Origin: an uncultured Prevotellaceae bacterium
GTDB lineage: Bacteria > Bacteroidota > Bacteroidia > Bacteroidales > Muribaculaceae
Reading direction: 5' to 3'
Assembly: GCA_947302275.1 (NCBI GenBank)
Contig: CAMYUW010000001.1
Span: forward strand, 1-64,000
Length of the DNA: 64,000 nucleotides
This document shows positions 42,756 through 51,400 of this stretch, piece by piece (the first letter of the stretch is position 1; each line of letters starts with the position of its first letter). The notes under the pieces were generated by a model. That model was not told the DNA's origin. It made no database searches and saw nothing but the letters and a program-made list of their open reading frames with translations. Position numbers and translations under genes: made by a program.

Positions 42756-43181
42756 TTACTTTTTCTTGAAATCGGAGGGCTGCAAAGTCACGAGGGCGCT
42801 CGATCTGGGATCACCGGGGCACAGGTTGAGAATGAGGCGACGATCAGCAGCCACCAACAGCTCAACCAAACGGTCCCAACGCTTACCATACTGTTTTAAT
42901 TGCTTAATCCACAACTGCTTTGCGTTATCGTTATCGGCCGTCAGCGGTGCAAGGACCATCGACAAATTGGGCGGCAAGCTGATATCGACAAGTGCATATC
43001 TGTCTTCTACCATTGTGCAGGAGTTGATGGGCCAGTCGTCCTTATTCTCAATACCAATCGGACATTGCTCATTGAGTTCCTCAATATACTCATTCAGAGC
43101 CACAGCGGCTGAGTCCTGAGCAAAACCCGAAACTGGGATGATCAGGAGAAGTGCCAGACAGAATAAAACACACTTGTTCAT
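42756..43181 (-). CDS. Small exported protein of unknown function
   Basis: This protein has 141 residues from the ATG at 43181 (MNKCVLFCLALLLIIPVSGFA), which forms a signal peptide. The mature part is mixed alpha/beta without recognised motifs; it contains two Cys (NEQCPIG, INSCTMVED) and a third in LNLCPGDP. It starts 18 bp after the TerB-like gene and is likely co-transcribed with it. Confidence 0.6.
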   Translation of the reverse strand: MNKCVLFCLALLLIIPVSGFAQDSAAVALNEYIEELNEQCPIGIENKDDWPINSCTMVEDRYALVDISLPPNLSMVLAPLTADNDNAKQLWIKQLKQYGKRWDRLVELLVAADRRLILNLCPGDPRSSALVTLQPSDFKKK

Positions 43182-43199
43182 GGCGATAAATATCTGCAC

Positions 43200-43598
43200 T
43201 TAATTGGCGGCAGCATTAGCGTCAAGCTGGTCAATGACACCCGCAATCATTCCGTCAACAATGCTGCTACGGAAGCCCAAAGCCATCGCATAGAGTTTAC
43301 AAATAGCCAACTCATGCTCATCGAGTTCGCCGTCAATCATCATCATGGCTACCATGTCACGCAGGTAGGCAAGTTTTGTTTCCTCGTCTTCGGGCAACTG
43401 AATAGACACGCTGTCAGGATCATCAATCACCTTATTGAATTCTTCGGGTGTGAGATTCTCACGCGAAGCCACAGCGAGCAACACGGCCATTTCAGAGTCG
43501 GTCAAGTGACCATCGGCTGCAGCAAGCATCACGAGGTTCTTGAGTTGGCCCAAACGTTGCTGTTCGGTTTTGTTTTCGTTGTTTGTATTCATATTCAA
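43200..43598 (-). CDS. TerB-like (tellurite-resistance-type) helical protein
   Basis: This 132-residue protein is all-helical and cytoplasmic. Two TerB-type metal-binding-like segments are visible: LVMLAAADGHLTDSEMAVLL (about 22-41) and MVAMMMIDGELDEHELAICK (about 87-106). TerB-family proteins occur in stress and envelope-associated systems. A tellurite role cannot be inferred from this copy alone, since no other ter gene is nearby. It heads a two-gene unit with a small exported protein. Confidence 0.75.
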   Translation of the reverse strand: MNMNTNNENKTEQQRLGQLKNLVMLAAADGHLTDSEMAVLLAVASRENLTPEEFNKVIDDPDSVSIQLPEDEETKLAYLRDMVAMMMIDGELDEHELAICKLYAMALGFRSSIVDGMIAGVIDQLDANAAAN

Positions 43599-43613
43599 AT
43601 CATTTATTTATCG

Positions 43614-43652
43614 CAAAGGTAATGCATTTTTCAAGAAGTTGGTGTAATTTTG
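43614..43652. promoter_or_regulatory. Divergent promoter pair
   Basis: Minus-strand TACCTTTG (43614-43621) lies 16 bp before the TerB-like ATG. Plus-strand TAATTTTG (43645-43652) lies 21 bp before the TPR-like ATG. Confidence 0.7.
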
Positions 43653-43673
43653 CAGCCATAAAAGACAAATAAG

Positions 43674-43958
43674 ATGAAAACCATACAAGAAATTAAGGAT
43701 ATGCTCTCCCGCAGCGAGGGCGAACAGGCACTCAATGCCGCCAACGAACTTGTGGAAGACAAGGCTTCCAGCCAGGAAACCCTGGCACAAGCCTATTACC
43801 TGCGTGGCAACGCTTACCGCCAGCAGGGCAACGTGCGCATGGCGCTCAACAGCTACCTCGAATCTATGGATCTTGACCCCGACGGCCCTGCCGCTGAGGC
43901 CTACCGTCACTTGCAGGAACTGCTCGCCTACTACCACAAGGACTACTACAACCCCTGA
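43674..43958 (+). CDS. Small TPR-type protein
   Basis: This protein has 94 residues and is cytoplasmic. A degenerate TPR pair is visible: AYYLRGNAYRQQGNVRMALN followed by SYLESMDLDPDGPAAEAYRH. The preceding helices (about 1-35) could complete a three-helix scaffold. It is probably a protein-interaction module of unknown partner. Confidence 0.75.
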   Translation: MKTIQEIKDMLSRSEGEQALNAANELVEDKASSQETLAQAYYLRGNAYRQQGNVRMALNSYLESMDLDPDGPAAEAYRHLQELLAYYHKDYYNP

Positions 43959-43981
43959 TTTCAGATTAGAGATAAAAAATT

Positions 43982-44023
43982 AAAGATAAGAGATGATGAG
44001 ATTTGCCTCAGTCTCTTATCTTT
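43982..44023. terminator. Bidirectional terminator
   Basis: AAAGATAAGAGA (43982-43993) pairs perfectly with TCTCTTATCTTT (44012-44023), between the converging TPR-type and MBL genes. Confidence 0.78.
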
Positions 44024-44029
44024 TATTCA

Positions 44030-44677
44030 TCAACCGAAATTCAAAAATCGGTTGTTCTTCTTTTCATATCCCATTGTGGATTCCAAGTCATGCCCTGGCC
44101 ATATTACACAGTCGTCGGGCAACAGCTGGGTGAGCATCTTTAAGCTCTGCATGAGGTCCACTTCCCATCCAAACATCAGATCACTACGGCCAATGTCACA
44201 CCTGAACAGCGTGTCACCCGTAAAGGCAACCTTCTCTTCTTCACAATAAAAAACGACACTGCCGGGAGAATGGCCGGGGGTATGGATGACCTTCAGCTCA
44301 TGATTCCCGAACTTGATGATTTCGCCATCGTCCAAGAAGCGTTGTGGCTTGACAATATCGTAATGGAAGTTGCCTTCGCCAAAGACTTCCTCTATCGTCT
44401 GCTCCACCTTCGCCATCCAGGGTTTATCGCCTTGATGAATCTCGGGGTACAATCCATATTCAGCCCTTACCTGGTCACAAGACAGCAGATGATCGTAGTG
44501 GCCATGGGTCAGGAGGCACCTCACGGGCTTTAATTGCTCTTTGCTGATATAATGCTTAAAGTTTTCACGATAGCGACGGTAGTGGGCACAAGGGTCTATG
44601 ATGACACATTCCCCTGTATCATCGCTCACTACATAGCAGTTTGCTGAGAACTCAAATCGCTTGACCTTTATCATCAC
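44030..44677 (-). CDS. MBL-fold metal-dependent hydrolase (glyoxalase II-like)
   Basis: This protein has 215 residues. The metal-binding motif THGHYDHLLS (HxHxDH) is present, as are HTPGHSPGSVVFY and FTGDTLFRCDIGRSDLMFG, with a final WPGHD. This is the pattern of the YcbL/glyoxalase II-like branch, which acts on thioesters such as S-lactoylglutathione analogues. The substrate here is unknown. It lies 21 bp downstream of a lipoprotein gene in the same direction. Confidence 0.88.
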   Translation of the reverse strand: MMIKVKRFEFSANCYVVSDDTGECVIIDPCAHYRRYRENFKHYISKEQLKPVRCLLTHGHYDHLLSCDQVRAEYGLYPEIHQGDKPWMAKVEQTIEEVFGEGNFHYDIVKPQRFLDDGEIIKFGNHELKVIHTPGHSPGSVVFYCEEEKVAFTGDTLFRCDIGRSDLMFGWEVDLMQSLKMLTQLLPDDCVIWPGHDLESTMGYEKKNNRFLNFG

Positions 44678-44698
44678 ACAGGTTAAAACGGTTTTGTC

Positions 44699-45178
44699 TT
44701 ACTGTTTCATTTGCTTGAGCATCTCGGCTTTATCCACTACGACCCACACGGTATCTACCACATGACCCTGACGGCTGCCCATCTGGCGAAGCGGATTGGC
44801 AAAGTCTTTGTCCAGCACCTCGACGTCATCGATGAAATAGTCGGTCTCTCCCCTATTGTGAAAAACGTTCTTTAGTCCCCACACGGCATGGTATTTCAGC
44901 TTTACTTTCCATCCCTCGACCTGGGCTTGGTAGAGCAGATGCACGAGTGAGTCCTGATCGTTGCGGTCATTGTCAAACGAGAACTGAAACGGTTCACCAC
45001 TCGTATTCATGCCCGTTTGGGTGAGGTTCATCCGACCCTCCCACGAGTCCCAAAATACGCCTTTCTTAGTAAACTCAATCAAGTTTCCCACTTTCTCCCC
45101 CACGGAGTAATTCTCCTTACAGCCAGTAACAGTGAGCATCAAAACGCCGATTAAGGCCACCTGCAATAATCTTTTCAT
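44699..45178 (-). CDS. Small lipoprotein
   Basis: This protein has 159 residues. The lipoprotein signal ends LTVTGC (Cys about residue 20), followed by KENYS. The mature part is mixed (RMNLTQTGMNTSGEPFQFSF; VKLKYHAVWGLKNVFHNRGE). Family not recognised. It probably forms a two-gene unit with the MBL-fold hydrolase. Confidence 0.65.
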   Translation of the reverse strand: MKRLLQVALIGVLMLTVTGCKENYSVGEKVGNLIEFTKKGVFWDSWEGRMNLTQTGMNTSGEPFQFSFDNDRNDQDSLVHLLYQAQVEGWKVKLKYHAVWGLKNVFHNRGETDYFIDDVEVLDKDFANPLRQMGSRQGHVVDTVWVVVDKAEMLKQMKQ

Positions 45179-45245
45179 AGTTATCTTTCAGTAATATGTA
45201 CCTCTAATCAAATAGCAATTATCATGCCACTTATCAACAATTACA

Positions 45246-45782
45246 CTATTTACGGCAATTCTTCTGGTGGGTTTTGAGCAGTTTCACGGCTTGGCCGTAA
45301 GGGCTGGTGGTGACGCTCACAAAATAGGCCGCCATCGTGGTGGTGTAGGTATTCTTGTAATAACCTTTGGTAAACAGCTCCTCCTCAGTGAAACTATCGG
45401 CCAGGCTCATCATTTCCTCCTGTGTCTGCTGTAATAGACGGGCAGCGTCCTCAAGCGGAGTGCCCTGGTGCTTCTCGACCAGCATCTTGTCCATCTCATG
45501 ATAATTGCGGCGGTATTCATCAGGCAGATAGTCCCTGGGGTGACCGTCGCGGATGTTCTGTACAAACTCGCGCATGAGCACCTGCCACTCGTGGAGATGA
45601 ATCAGCAAGTCTCGCAGGCAGCGGTCATACTGCCAACGCACGCCGCATTTCTTGGGGTCGGCGGCAAATTCGAACGACTTAGCCTTTTCTTCGTCGCTCA
45701 TCTTAGCGATCTGATCACACAATTTGGCATAACCATCAGCAATGGCCGCCAGCAACTCTTGTTTATTAGTAGGATTTGCCAT
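45246..45782 (-). CDS. ClbS/DfsB family four-helix-bundle protein
   Basis: This protein has 178 residues. The start NKQELLAAIADGYAKLCDQI and the helical core (CLRDLLIHLHEWQVLMREFV; SFTEEELFTKGYYKNTYTTT) match the DUF1706/ClbS/DfsB family of DinB-like proteins. ClbS itself protects against colibactin by hydrolysing it, but most family members, and probably this one, have no known substrate. It lies directly downstream of the hflX 3'-end remnant. Confidence 0.8.
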   Translation of the reverse strand: MANPTNKQELLAAIADGYAKLCDQIAKMSDEEKAKSFEFAADPKKCGVRWQYDRCLRDLLIHLHEWQVLMREFVQNIRDGHPRDYLPDEYRRNYHEMDKMLVEKHQGTPLEDAARLLQQTQEEMMSLADSFTEEELFTKGYYKNTYTTTMAAYFVSVTTSPYGQAVKLLKTHQKNCRK

Positions 45783-45796
45783 AAAGAAAACAGTTA

Positions 45797-45889
45797 TTAT
45801 TCATCGGGGGTAAGGTCATCGTACACTTGAAGACGGAAGTCGTTATAACGGAACTTAACCGGCGAAGTGCCATAGTTACAATACCCATA
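45797..45889 (-). pseudogene. Remnant of a second hflX 3' end
   Basis: The minus strand reads ...PVKFRYNDFRLQVYDDLTPDE-stop, with a stop codon (45890-45892) upstream and no start. Intact hflX ends ARFPYNDFLFQTYDDLNIE. The two match in register: 45815-45853 against 47615-47653 agree at 31 of 39 bases, and 9 of 13 codons give the same residue. The distance is exactly 1,800 bp. The natural reading is that the esterase gene now sits between hflX and its original or duplicated 3' end. Confidence 0.6.
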
Positions 45890-45897
45890 TTATGTCG

Positions 45898-47505
45898 CTA
45901 TCTCCATCGGTTAAACCAGTCTACAAGTTCAGCATATGCCGTTGGTATTTCAACCACACCCGCATACTTAGTTATATAATTAACCTTTAAAGCATTATCA
46001 GCGGTATCAACCGCATGGTGTCCTCCAGTATTTTTCGGCATTGTCCTCAGATAACACGGTGAACCTGTCCTTTGGGCCATTTCGACAAACAACTTAGAAT
46101 TACCATGGAAAACCACCCAATCATCCTCAGCAATCCATATTTCAGTAGGACAGGGCGTCCATCTATTTTCAGAATCACACAATTCAACTGCTTCTGAAAT
46201 ATCAGAGATATTCAAGTGCTCAGAACTACCTCCTGCTGAATAACATAGGCTGACGATTTGAGCAACTTGTTCATCAGTGAAGTCAGTTCCACTAAAAAAA
46301 GGATCTATTTTTCTCCACAAATCGACGTTATCGATCATAGCCGCCTTATCTTCGTCATTGAATTGTGCGGATGTAAAAGTATAATCAACACCTATTTGTT
46401 CTGCTTCCATGTTAGCCGTTGCTGTATATGTCCAAGCATGATGAGCCATCGAAACCATTGGAGACAAAGCAGGAGCTAATGATCCTACGGCTTTGATTTT
46501 ATATGGAAAATCTAAAGCTAACATATGTGCAATGAATCCTCCCGACGACTTACCATAAACAAAAATTCCATCTTCTCGGATATTATAGTTGGCTATCAGG
46601 AATTTCACCATGTTTTCAATACTTGACTTAAAGCTCGGTGCCGCATAAGCATTTCCAACTGATTTATATTTATTGGTTAAACCACTGCAATCACACAGCG
46701 CAAACCCATTGTTAACAATAAAGTCCTGTAAGGATCCATAATCACCGGCACTACCATCCATCCTCGGGCCGCTACTGAAACCGTAACCGTTAGTTCCATG
46801 AACATATACAACCAACGGAACGGGCTCACCATCTCGTGAATAATTGGGTGGCAGTTTCACAAAGCCATTATCATAATACCTCAATGTATCCCCATCGGTT
46901 TTCATTTCGGTCTCATCATAATACTTGGGTTCATCTGTTTCAAATGAAAAATACTTTAGTGCCACTTTTTCAGGGACATCGTTTTTACTGAATGTTGGAC
47001 TCCCCTTTACCATAATTTTCAAAGATGGCACTGTATCATATTCTATTGATTTATTGACCATAAATTTGACAAAAACTGCATCATCAGGAAGATTATCCAC
47101 CGAAGATACAGACCCTAAATAATCACCACTTGCTCCATAATAAAAGATGGTTAATGATTCATCAGCTTCAGTTATGACATCTACGATTTCACAGTTTTCA
47201 ATATTCATCATCGGAATGGAATGGCAATTCTTGGTAAATTGACAGAGTTTGGTTAAGTTTCCAACAGTGTATCCTTCATCAATCATTCCGCCCTGTATCG
47301 GTATGGAAACCATATGTGCAGCAGTAGATATGCTATCATCCCATAACGTATCCCACTCTTTAGACAGTAAATAATCAATTATATTTATTGCATCACTTAT
47401 CGAAACTTTGCCATCATAATTAACATCACCTCTGACATTTTGAGATGATACGCCAAGAGGCAAGAAAAGCACTAATACAACAAAAACCAAACACTTAATC
47501 TTCAT
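45898..47505 (-). CDS. Exported alpha/beta-hydrolase (esterase) with N-terminal dockerin
   Basis: This protein has 535 residues. The signal peptide (about 1-22) is followed directly by a dockerin-like segment (RGDVNYDGKVSISDAINIID, about 25-44), an unusual position. A middle region (about 60-200) precedes an alpha/beta-hydrolase domain (about 215-535). The catalytic candidates are Ser in GKSSGGFIAH, Asp in IAEDDWVVFHG and His in NTGGHHAVD, with an oxyanion loop VVYVHGTNGYG. This suits a polysaccharide or feruloyl-type esterase, but the substrate is unknown. The gene looks AT-richer than its neighbours and is bracketed by hflX ends, so it may be acquired. Confidence 0.8.
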   Translation of the reverse strand: MKIKCLVFVVLVLFLPLGVSSQNVRGDVNYDGKVSISDAINIIDYLLSKEWDTLWDDSISTAAHMVSIPIQGGMIDEGYTVGNLTKLCQFTKNCHSIPMMNIENCEIVDVITEADESLTIFYYGASGDYLGSVSSVDNLPDDAVFVKFMVNKSIEYDTVPSLKIMVKGSPTFSKNDVPEKVALKYFSFETDEPKYYDETEMKTDGDTLRYYDNGFVKLPPNYSRDGEPVPLVVYVHGTNGYGFSSGPRMDGSAGDYGSLQDFIVNNGFALCDCSGLTNKYKSVGNAYAAPSFKSSIENMVKFLIANYNIREDGIFVYGKSSGGFIAHMLALDFPYKIKAVGSLAPALSPMVSMAHHAWTYTATANMEAEQIGVDYTFTSAQFNDEDKAAMIDNVDLWRKIDPFFSGTDFTDEQVAQIVSLCYSAGGSSEHLNISDISEAVELCDSENRWTPCPTEIWIAEDDWVVFHGNSKLFVEMAQRTGSPCYLRTMPKNTGGHHAVDTADNALKVNYITKYAGVVEIPTAYAELVDWFNRWR

Positions 47506-47599
47506 GAGAATATGATTAATGTACTAACGAGAGAACCTTACTTTTCAAGAACAGAATCGATACATTGGTTTGTGATTAGAGACTCAACCATACAGAAAA

Positions 47600-48841
47600 T
47601 CACTCAATATTCAGATCATCGTACGTTTGGAAGAGGAAGTCGTTATAAGGGAAACGGGCGGTGTGAACGGCCTTAGCCTTGTTGTAGAGCAGTTTCTTTA
47701 GTGCGTCGATGTTCTGCTGCTTCTTGGCACTGATGAAGGCGCAGTTTTCGCCCATGCGGGCCATCCACGACTCCTGAAGCTCCTCCAAGGGGATATTCTC
47801 GCGTTGGCGGGGCGTCAAGTCATCCTCGTCCTTGGGTGTGTAAGTGAACTGGTCAATCTTGTTGAATACCATGATCATCTCCTTATCGCCAGCGTCACAC
47901 ACCTCCTGCAGCGTGCGGTTCACAACCTCGATCTGCTCTTCGAACTGCGGATGTGAAATGTCCACTACATGGACAAGAATGTCGCTGTCACGCACCTCGT
48001 CAAGGGTGCTCTTGAAAGACTCCACAAGATGGGTGGGCAACTTGCGGATGAAGCCCACAGTATCAGTCAGCAGGAAAGGCAGATTGGAGATCACCACCTT
48101 GCGTACGGTGGTGTCAAGCGTAGCAAAGAGTTTGTTCTCGGCAAACACCTCGCTCTTACTCAACACGTTCATCAGCGTGGATTTGCCCACGTTGGTATAC
48201 CCCACAAGAGCGATGCGGGTGAGTTTACCGCGGTTCTTGCGCTGGGTGACCTTCTGCTTATCAAGTTGGGCCAGTTTCTCCTTGAGCAGGGCGATTTTGG
48301 TCTTGACGATACGGCGGTCGGTCTCAATCTGGGTCTCACCGGGTCCACGCATACCGATACCGCCTCGCTGGCGCTCCAAGTGGGTCCACATACCCGTCAG
48401 ACGCGGCAACAGGTATTGGTACTGTGCCAGTTCGACCTGCATCTTGGCGCTGGCGGTCTGGGCTCGCTTGGCAAAGATGTCAAGAATGAGGCTTGTACGG
48501 TCAAGCGTCTTAACCTTGACGGCTTTCTCAATAAAGGCAATCTGCTTAGGCGTCAAGTCATCGTCAAAGATGACGAGGCTGATATCATTATCCTCAACGT
48601 ATGCGACAATCTCTTCCAGCTTTCCCTTTCCCACATAGGACGTGCTGTTTGGGCCGTCACATCGTTGCAGGAAGGTGTGAACGGTAAGCGCTCCAGCCGT
48701 CTCGGCAAGGAATTCGAGTTCGTCTAGGTATTCCTTAGTCTTGGCCTCGCCCTGCTGGGGCGTGATCAGTCCCACGAGGATGGCGCGTTCTTCTTTTACG
48801 TCATTATCGTTTATCCGTTTGCTATCGTCAATCAGTCCCAT
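47600..48841 (-). CDS. hflX: Ribosome-associated GTPase HflX
   Basis: HflX splits or rescues stalled ribosomes. The ATG at 48841 (MGLIDDSKRI) gives 413 residues; an upstream ATG adds 15 residues of poor character. The N-terminal domain includes TSYVGKGKLEEI, the linker has RGGIGMRGPGETQIETDRR, and the G domain has G1 GYTNVGKST, G3 DTVGFI and G4 NKID. The last residues, PYNDFLFQTYDD, are repeated as the remnant at 45797-45889. Promoter at 48933-48940. Confidence 0.95.
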   Translation of the reverse strand: MGLIDDSKRINDNDVKEERAILVGLITPQQGEAKTKEYLDELEFLAETAGALTVHTFLQRCDGPNSTSYVGKGKLEEIVAYVEDNDISLVIFDDDLTPKQIAFIEKAVKVKTLDRTSLILDIFAKRAQTASAKMQVELAQYQYLLPRLTGMWTHLERQRGGIGMRGPGETQIETDRRIVKTKIALLKEKLAQLDKQKVTQRKNRGKLTRIALVGYTNVGKSTLMNVLSKSEVFAENKLFATLDTTVRKVVISNLPFLLTDTVGFIRKLPTHLVESFKSTLDEVRDSDILVHVVDISHPQFEEQIEVVNRTLQEVCDAGDKEMIMVFNKIDQFTYTPKDEDDLTPRQRENIPLEELQESWMARMGENCAFISAKKQQNIDALKKLLYNKAKAVHTARFPYNDFLFQTYDDLNIE

Positions 48842-49151
48842 AGAGTCACTTTTTTTATTATTTGGATAAATTTGGCGGCGCCTCAACCATTAAAGTGAAC
48901 TTTATGGTGTTCGGCTTTCACAAATTTTGGTGCAAATTTACTAAAAAGCTGCGGTTTTTGGATAAATTCGGTTGCGTCTCAACATAAAAAAGAATGAATT
49001 CTTTTGTTCTGTATTCGACTTGCACTATTTTTTTTTAATTTTGTCATCACAAAATATGTGCAAACTGAACGCAATGAGAGTGCACTCTCAATTGCTGAGG
49101 CACAGCCCAATTTATCCAAATGTGAGAAACCAACTGCTACCCTATTGATAT
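48842..49151. other. Divergent intergenic region with repeated TTTGGATAAATT motif
   Basis: No gene is seen. The hflX -7 box (TAAATTTG, 48933-48940, minus) and a rightward TAATTTTG (49036-49043) are present. TTTGGATAAATT occurs three times: 48861-48872 and 48958-48969 on the plus strand, and 49109-49120 as reverse complement. The first two copies extend into similar flanks (GG then CTCAAC). This is a candidate regulator-binding repeat. Confidence 0.55.
48933..49043. promoter_or_regulatory. Divergent hflX/GH92 promoters
   Basis: Minus-strand TAAATTTG (48933-48940) lies 92 bp before the hflX ATG. Plus-strand TAATTTTG (49036-49043) lies 108 bp before the GH92 ATG and is followed by ATTTTGT/ACAAAAT arms. 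Confidence 0.55.
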
Positions 49152-51380
49152 ATGAAACAGACTATCTTACTCTTAGCCCTGTGGAGCACATTGCTGCTCC
49201 AAGCCACCACAACCGATTACACCCAATATGTCAATCCGTTTATCGGCACGCAGACCGATGCCACCGGCGCCTTGAGCGGCAGCACGTTCCCCGGAGCCAC
49301 GATGCCACAGGGAATGGTGCAGGTGAGTCCCGACACCGAACAGATGGTGACCTGGGATCCCTGCTCTGGCTATGACTACAACCGTGACAGCATCTACGCC
49401 ATCTCCCACACCCACTTGAGCGGCACGGGCTGTACTGACCTGTTTGACGTCTCGCTCATGCCAGTGACCTGGAATGTGACTCCAGAGTATCTGGCGACAG
49501 GCAACTTCGGGCAGACTTTTTCACACGATCAAGAAGCGGCATGTCCAGGATACTATAGGGTTGTACTTCAGGAAAGCGGAGTAAAAGCCGAGCTCAGCGC
49601 TACTACCCGTACTGGCATCCACCGCTATACTTTCCCCCAAGGGAAGCCGCAACAGGTCATTCTTGACCTCGACCACTCCACCTTTCGCGGCCAGGCCTAT
49701 TATAGCGGGCGCCGCAGTTATGACATCATCCAAGCCCAGCTCCGCCTTGTCGATGACCACACGGTGGAAGGCTACCGCGTCATCACCGGCTGGGCCAAGC
49801 TGCGCAAAGTCTATTTCCGCGCCGAGTTTTCCCGTCCCATCACCGGGCACCTGCTCATGGACGGCACGCGCACAGTGGGTGATGCTACGGTAATCAATGG
49901 GCGCACGCTGCGCTGTGCCCTGTCGTTTGACGCTGCAGGTGATAGTCAATTGACGGTCAAGGTCGCCCTCTCGGCGGTCGATATCGACGGAGCACGTCGA
50001 AACCTCGCCGCCGAAGCTCCAGGCTGGGATTTTGACCTATATGTCCGTCAAGCCCACGACGAGTGGCAGCGGCAGTTGTCATGCATCGATATTGACGGCA
50101 CAGATGAGCAAAAGCAGATCTTCTACACCGGACTCTACCACGTGTTGTTGCAGCCCAACACCATGAGCGATGTCGATGGCCGATACATGGACACCAACTA
50201 CGAGGTACGCCAGATGCCCAAGGGTCAGAGTTACCACTCCACATTCTCGCTGTGGGATACCTTCCGCGCCGCGCATCCGCTTTACCTCTTGCTCAAACCC
50301 GACCTGGCGGCACAGTTTGTGAACGACATGGTGCGCCATCACGACACCTATGGCTACCTGCCCATCTGGGACCTGTGGGGACAAGAGAACTACTGCATGA
50401 TAGGCAACCATGCCATCCCGGTCATCGCCGATGCCATTCTCGCCGACCTGCCCGGCATCGATGTTGAGAAAGCCTATCGAGCAATGGTAGAGAGTAGCAC
50501 AAGACCGCACACCAACTCGCCGTTTGACATGTGGGAAAAACTGGGCTACATGCCTTGCAACACGCAAGGATCTTCGGTTTCCATCACACTGGAGCAAGCA
50601 TTTGACGACTGGTGCGTTGCTGCCGTTGCCGCGCATCTGGGGTACAATGAAGACTATCAACACTTTGCCCAGAGGGCGACTTACTATAAAAACCTGTATG
50701 ATGAAAAAACGGGGTTCTTCAGAGCACGTGACGACAACGGACAATGGGCAGAGCCATTTGACCCGCTCAGCTATGAGGACAACAGCTTTATTGAGGGGAA
50801 CGCCTGGCAATACCTGTGGTTTGTGCCTCATGCACCCGAGCAATTCATCGAGCTTATGGGCGGCAAGAAAGCATTTCTGAAAAAATTAGATGAGAATTTC
50901 AGCCTCACCAGCATCAACCGTGAGACCAACGGCAATGCCTCGGCGTTTATCGGCCAGTATGCCCACGGCAACGAACCCAGCCACCACACCGTCTATTTCT
51001 ACAACTTCGCCGATTGCCCTTGGCGCACTCAAGAACTGGTCAACCAAGTGCGCTCCGAATTCTATAATGCCACTCCAGCAGGCTATGCTGGCAACGATGA
51101 CTGCGGACAGATGTCGGCGTGGTACATTTTCTCGGCATTAGGCTTCTATCCCTTCAATGCGGGTGCTGCCGAATATGTCATCGGCACGCCACTGTTCCAG
51201 CGTGCTACTCTGCACTTGGCTGGCGACAAGGAGTTTACCATCATCCGCAAGGGCGACAAGGGTATATACGTCAAGGAAATCCGCCTCAACGGCAAGCGGC
51301 TACAGGGTTTCAAACTCAAGCATCAAGACATCATGGCGGGCGGAACGCTGGAATTCGTCATGAGTGAGAAGCGCCCCTAG
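49152..51380 (+). CDS. GH92 family alpha-mannosidase
   Basis: This 742-residue exo-acting, calcium-dependent alpha-mannosidase is predicted to be exported (signal peptide about 1-19). Family signatures are VNPFIGTQTD, GSTFPGATMPQGMVQVSPDT, ISHTHLSGTGC, LWDTFRAAHPL, WGQENYCMIGNHAIPV, the hallmark GNEPSHHTVYFYNF and GNDDCGQMSAWYIFSALGFYP. It removes mannose from alpha-linked glycans such as host N-glycans or yeast mannan; the exact linkage cannot be read. No SusC/SusD pair or sensor lies alongside, so it is not in a classic PUL. Confidence 0.94.
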   Translation: MKQTILLLALWSTLLLQATTTDYTQYVNPFIGTQTDATGALSGSTFPGATMPQGMVQVSPDTEQMVTWDPCSGYDYNRDSIYAISHTHLSGTGCTDLFDVSLMPVTWNVTPEYLATGNFGQTFSHDQEAACPGYYRVVLQESGVKAELSATTRTGIHRYTFPQGKPQQVILDLDHSTFRGQAYYSGRRSYDIIQAQLRLVDDHTVEGYRVITGWAKLRKVYFRAEFSRPITGHLLMDGTRTVGDATVINGRTLRCALSFDAAGDSQLTVKVALSAVDIDGARRNLAAEAPGWDFDLYVRQAHDEWQRQLSCIDIDGTDEQKQIFYTGLYHVLLQPNTMSDVDGRYMDTNYEVRQMPKGQSYHSTFSLWDTFRAAHPLYLLLKPDLAAQFVNDMVRHHDTYGYLPIWDLWGQENYCMIGNHAIPVIADAILADLPGIDVEKAYRAMVESSTRPHTNSPFDMWEKLGYMPCNTQGSSVSITLEQAFDDWCVAAVAAHLGYNEDYQHFAQRATYYKNLYDEKTGFFRARDDNGQWAEPFDPLSYEDNSFIEGNAWQYLWFVPHAPEQFIELMGGKKAFLKKLDENFSLTSINRETNGNASAFIGQYAHGNEPSHHTVYFYNFADCPWRTQELVNQVRSEFYNATPAGYAGNDDCGQMSAWYIFSALGFYPFNAGAAEYVIGTPLFQRATLHLAGDKEFTIIRKGDKGIYVKEIRLNGKRLQGFKLKHQDIMAGGTLEFVMSEKRP

Positions 51381-51400
51381 GCCTTAGTAGTTATTTGTTA

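Noticed and set aside
43200..43598. Tellurite-resistance operon
   Set aside because: Only a single TerB-like protein is present; no TerC, TerD or related genes are nearby.
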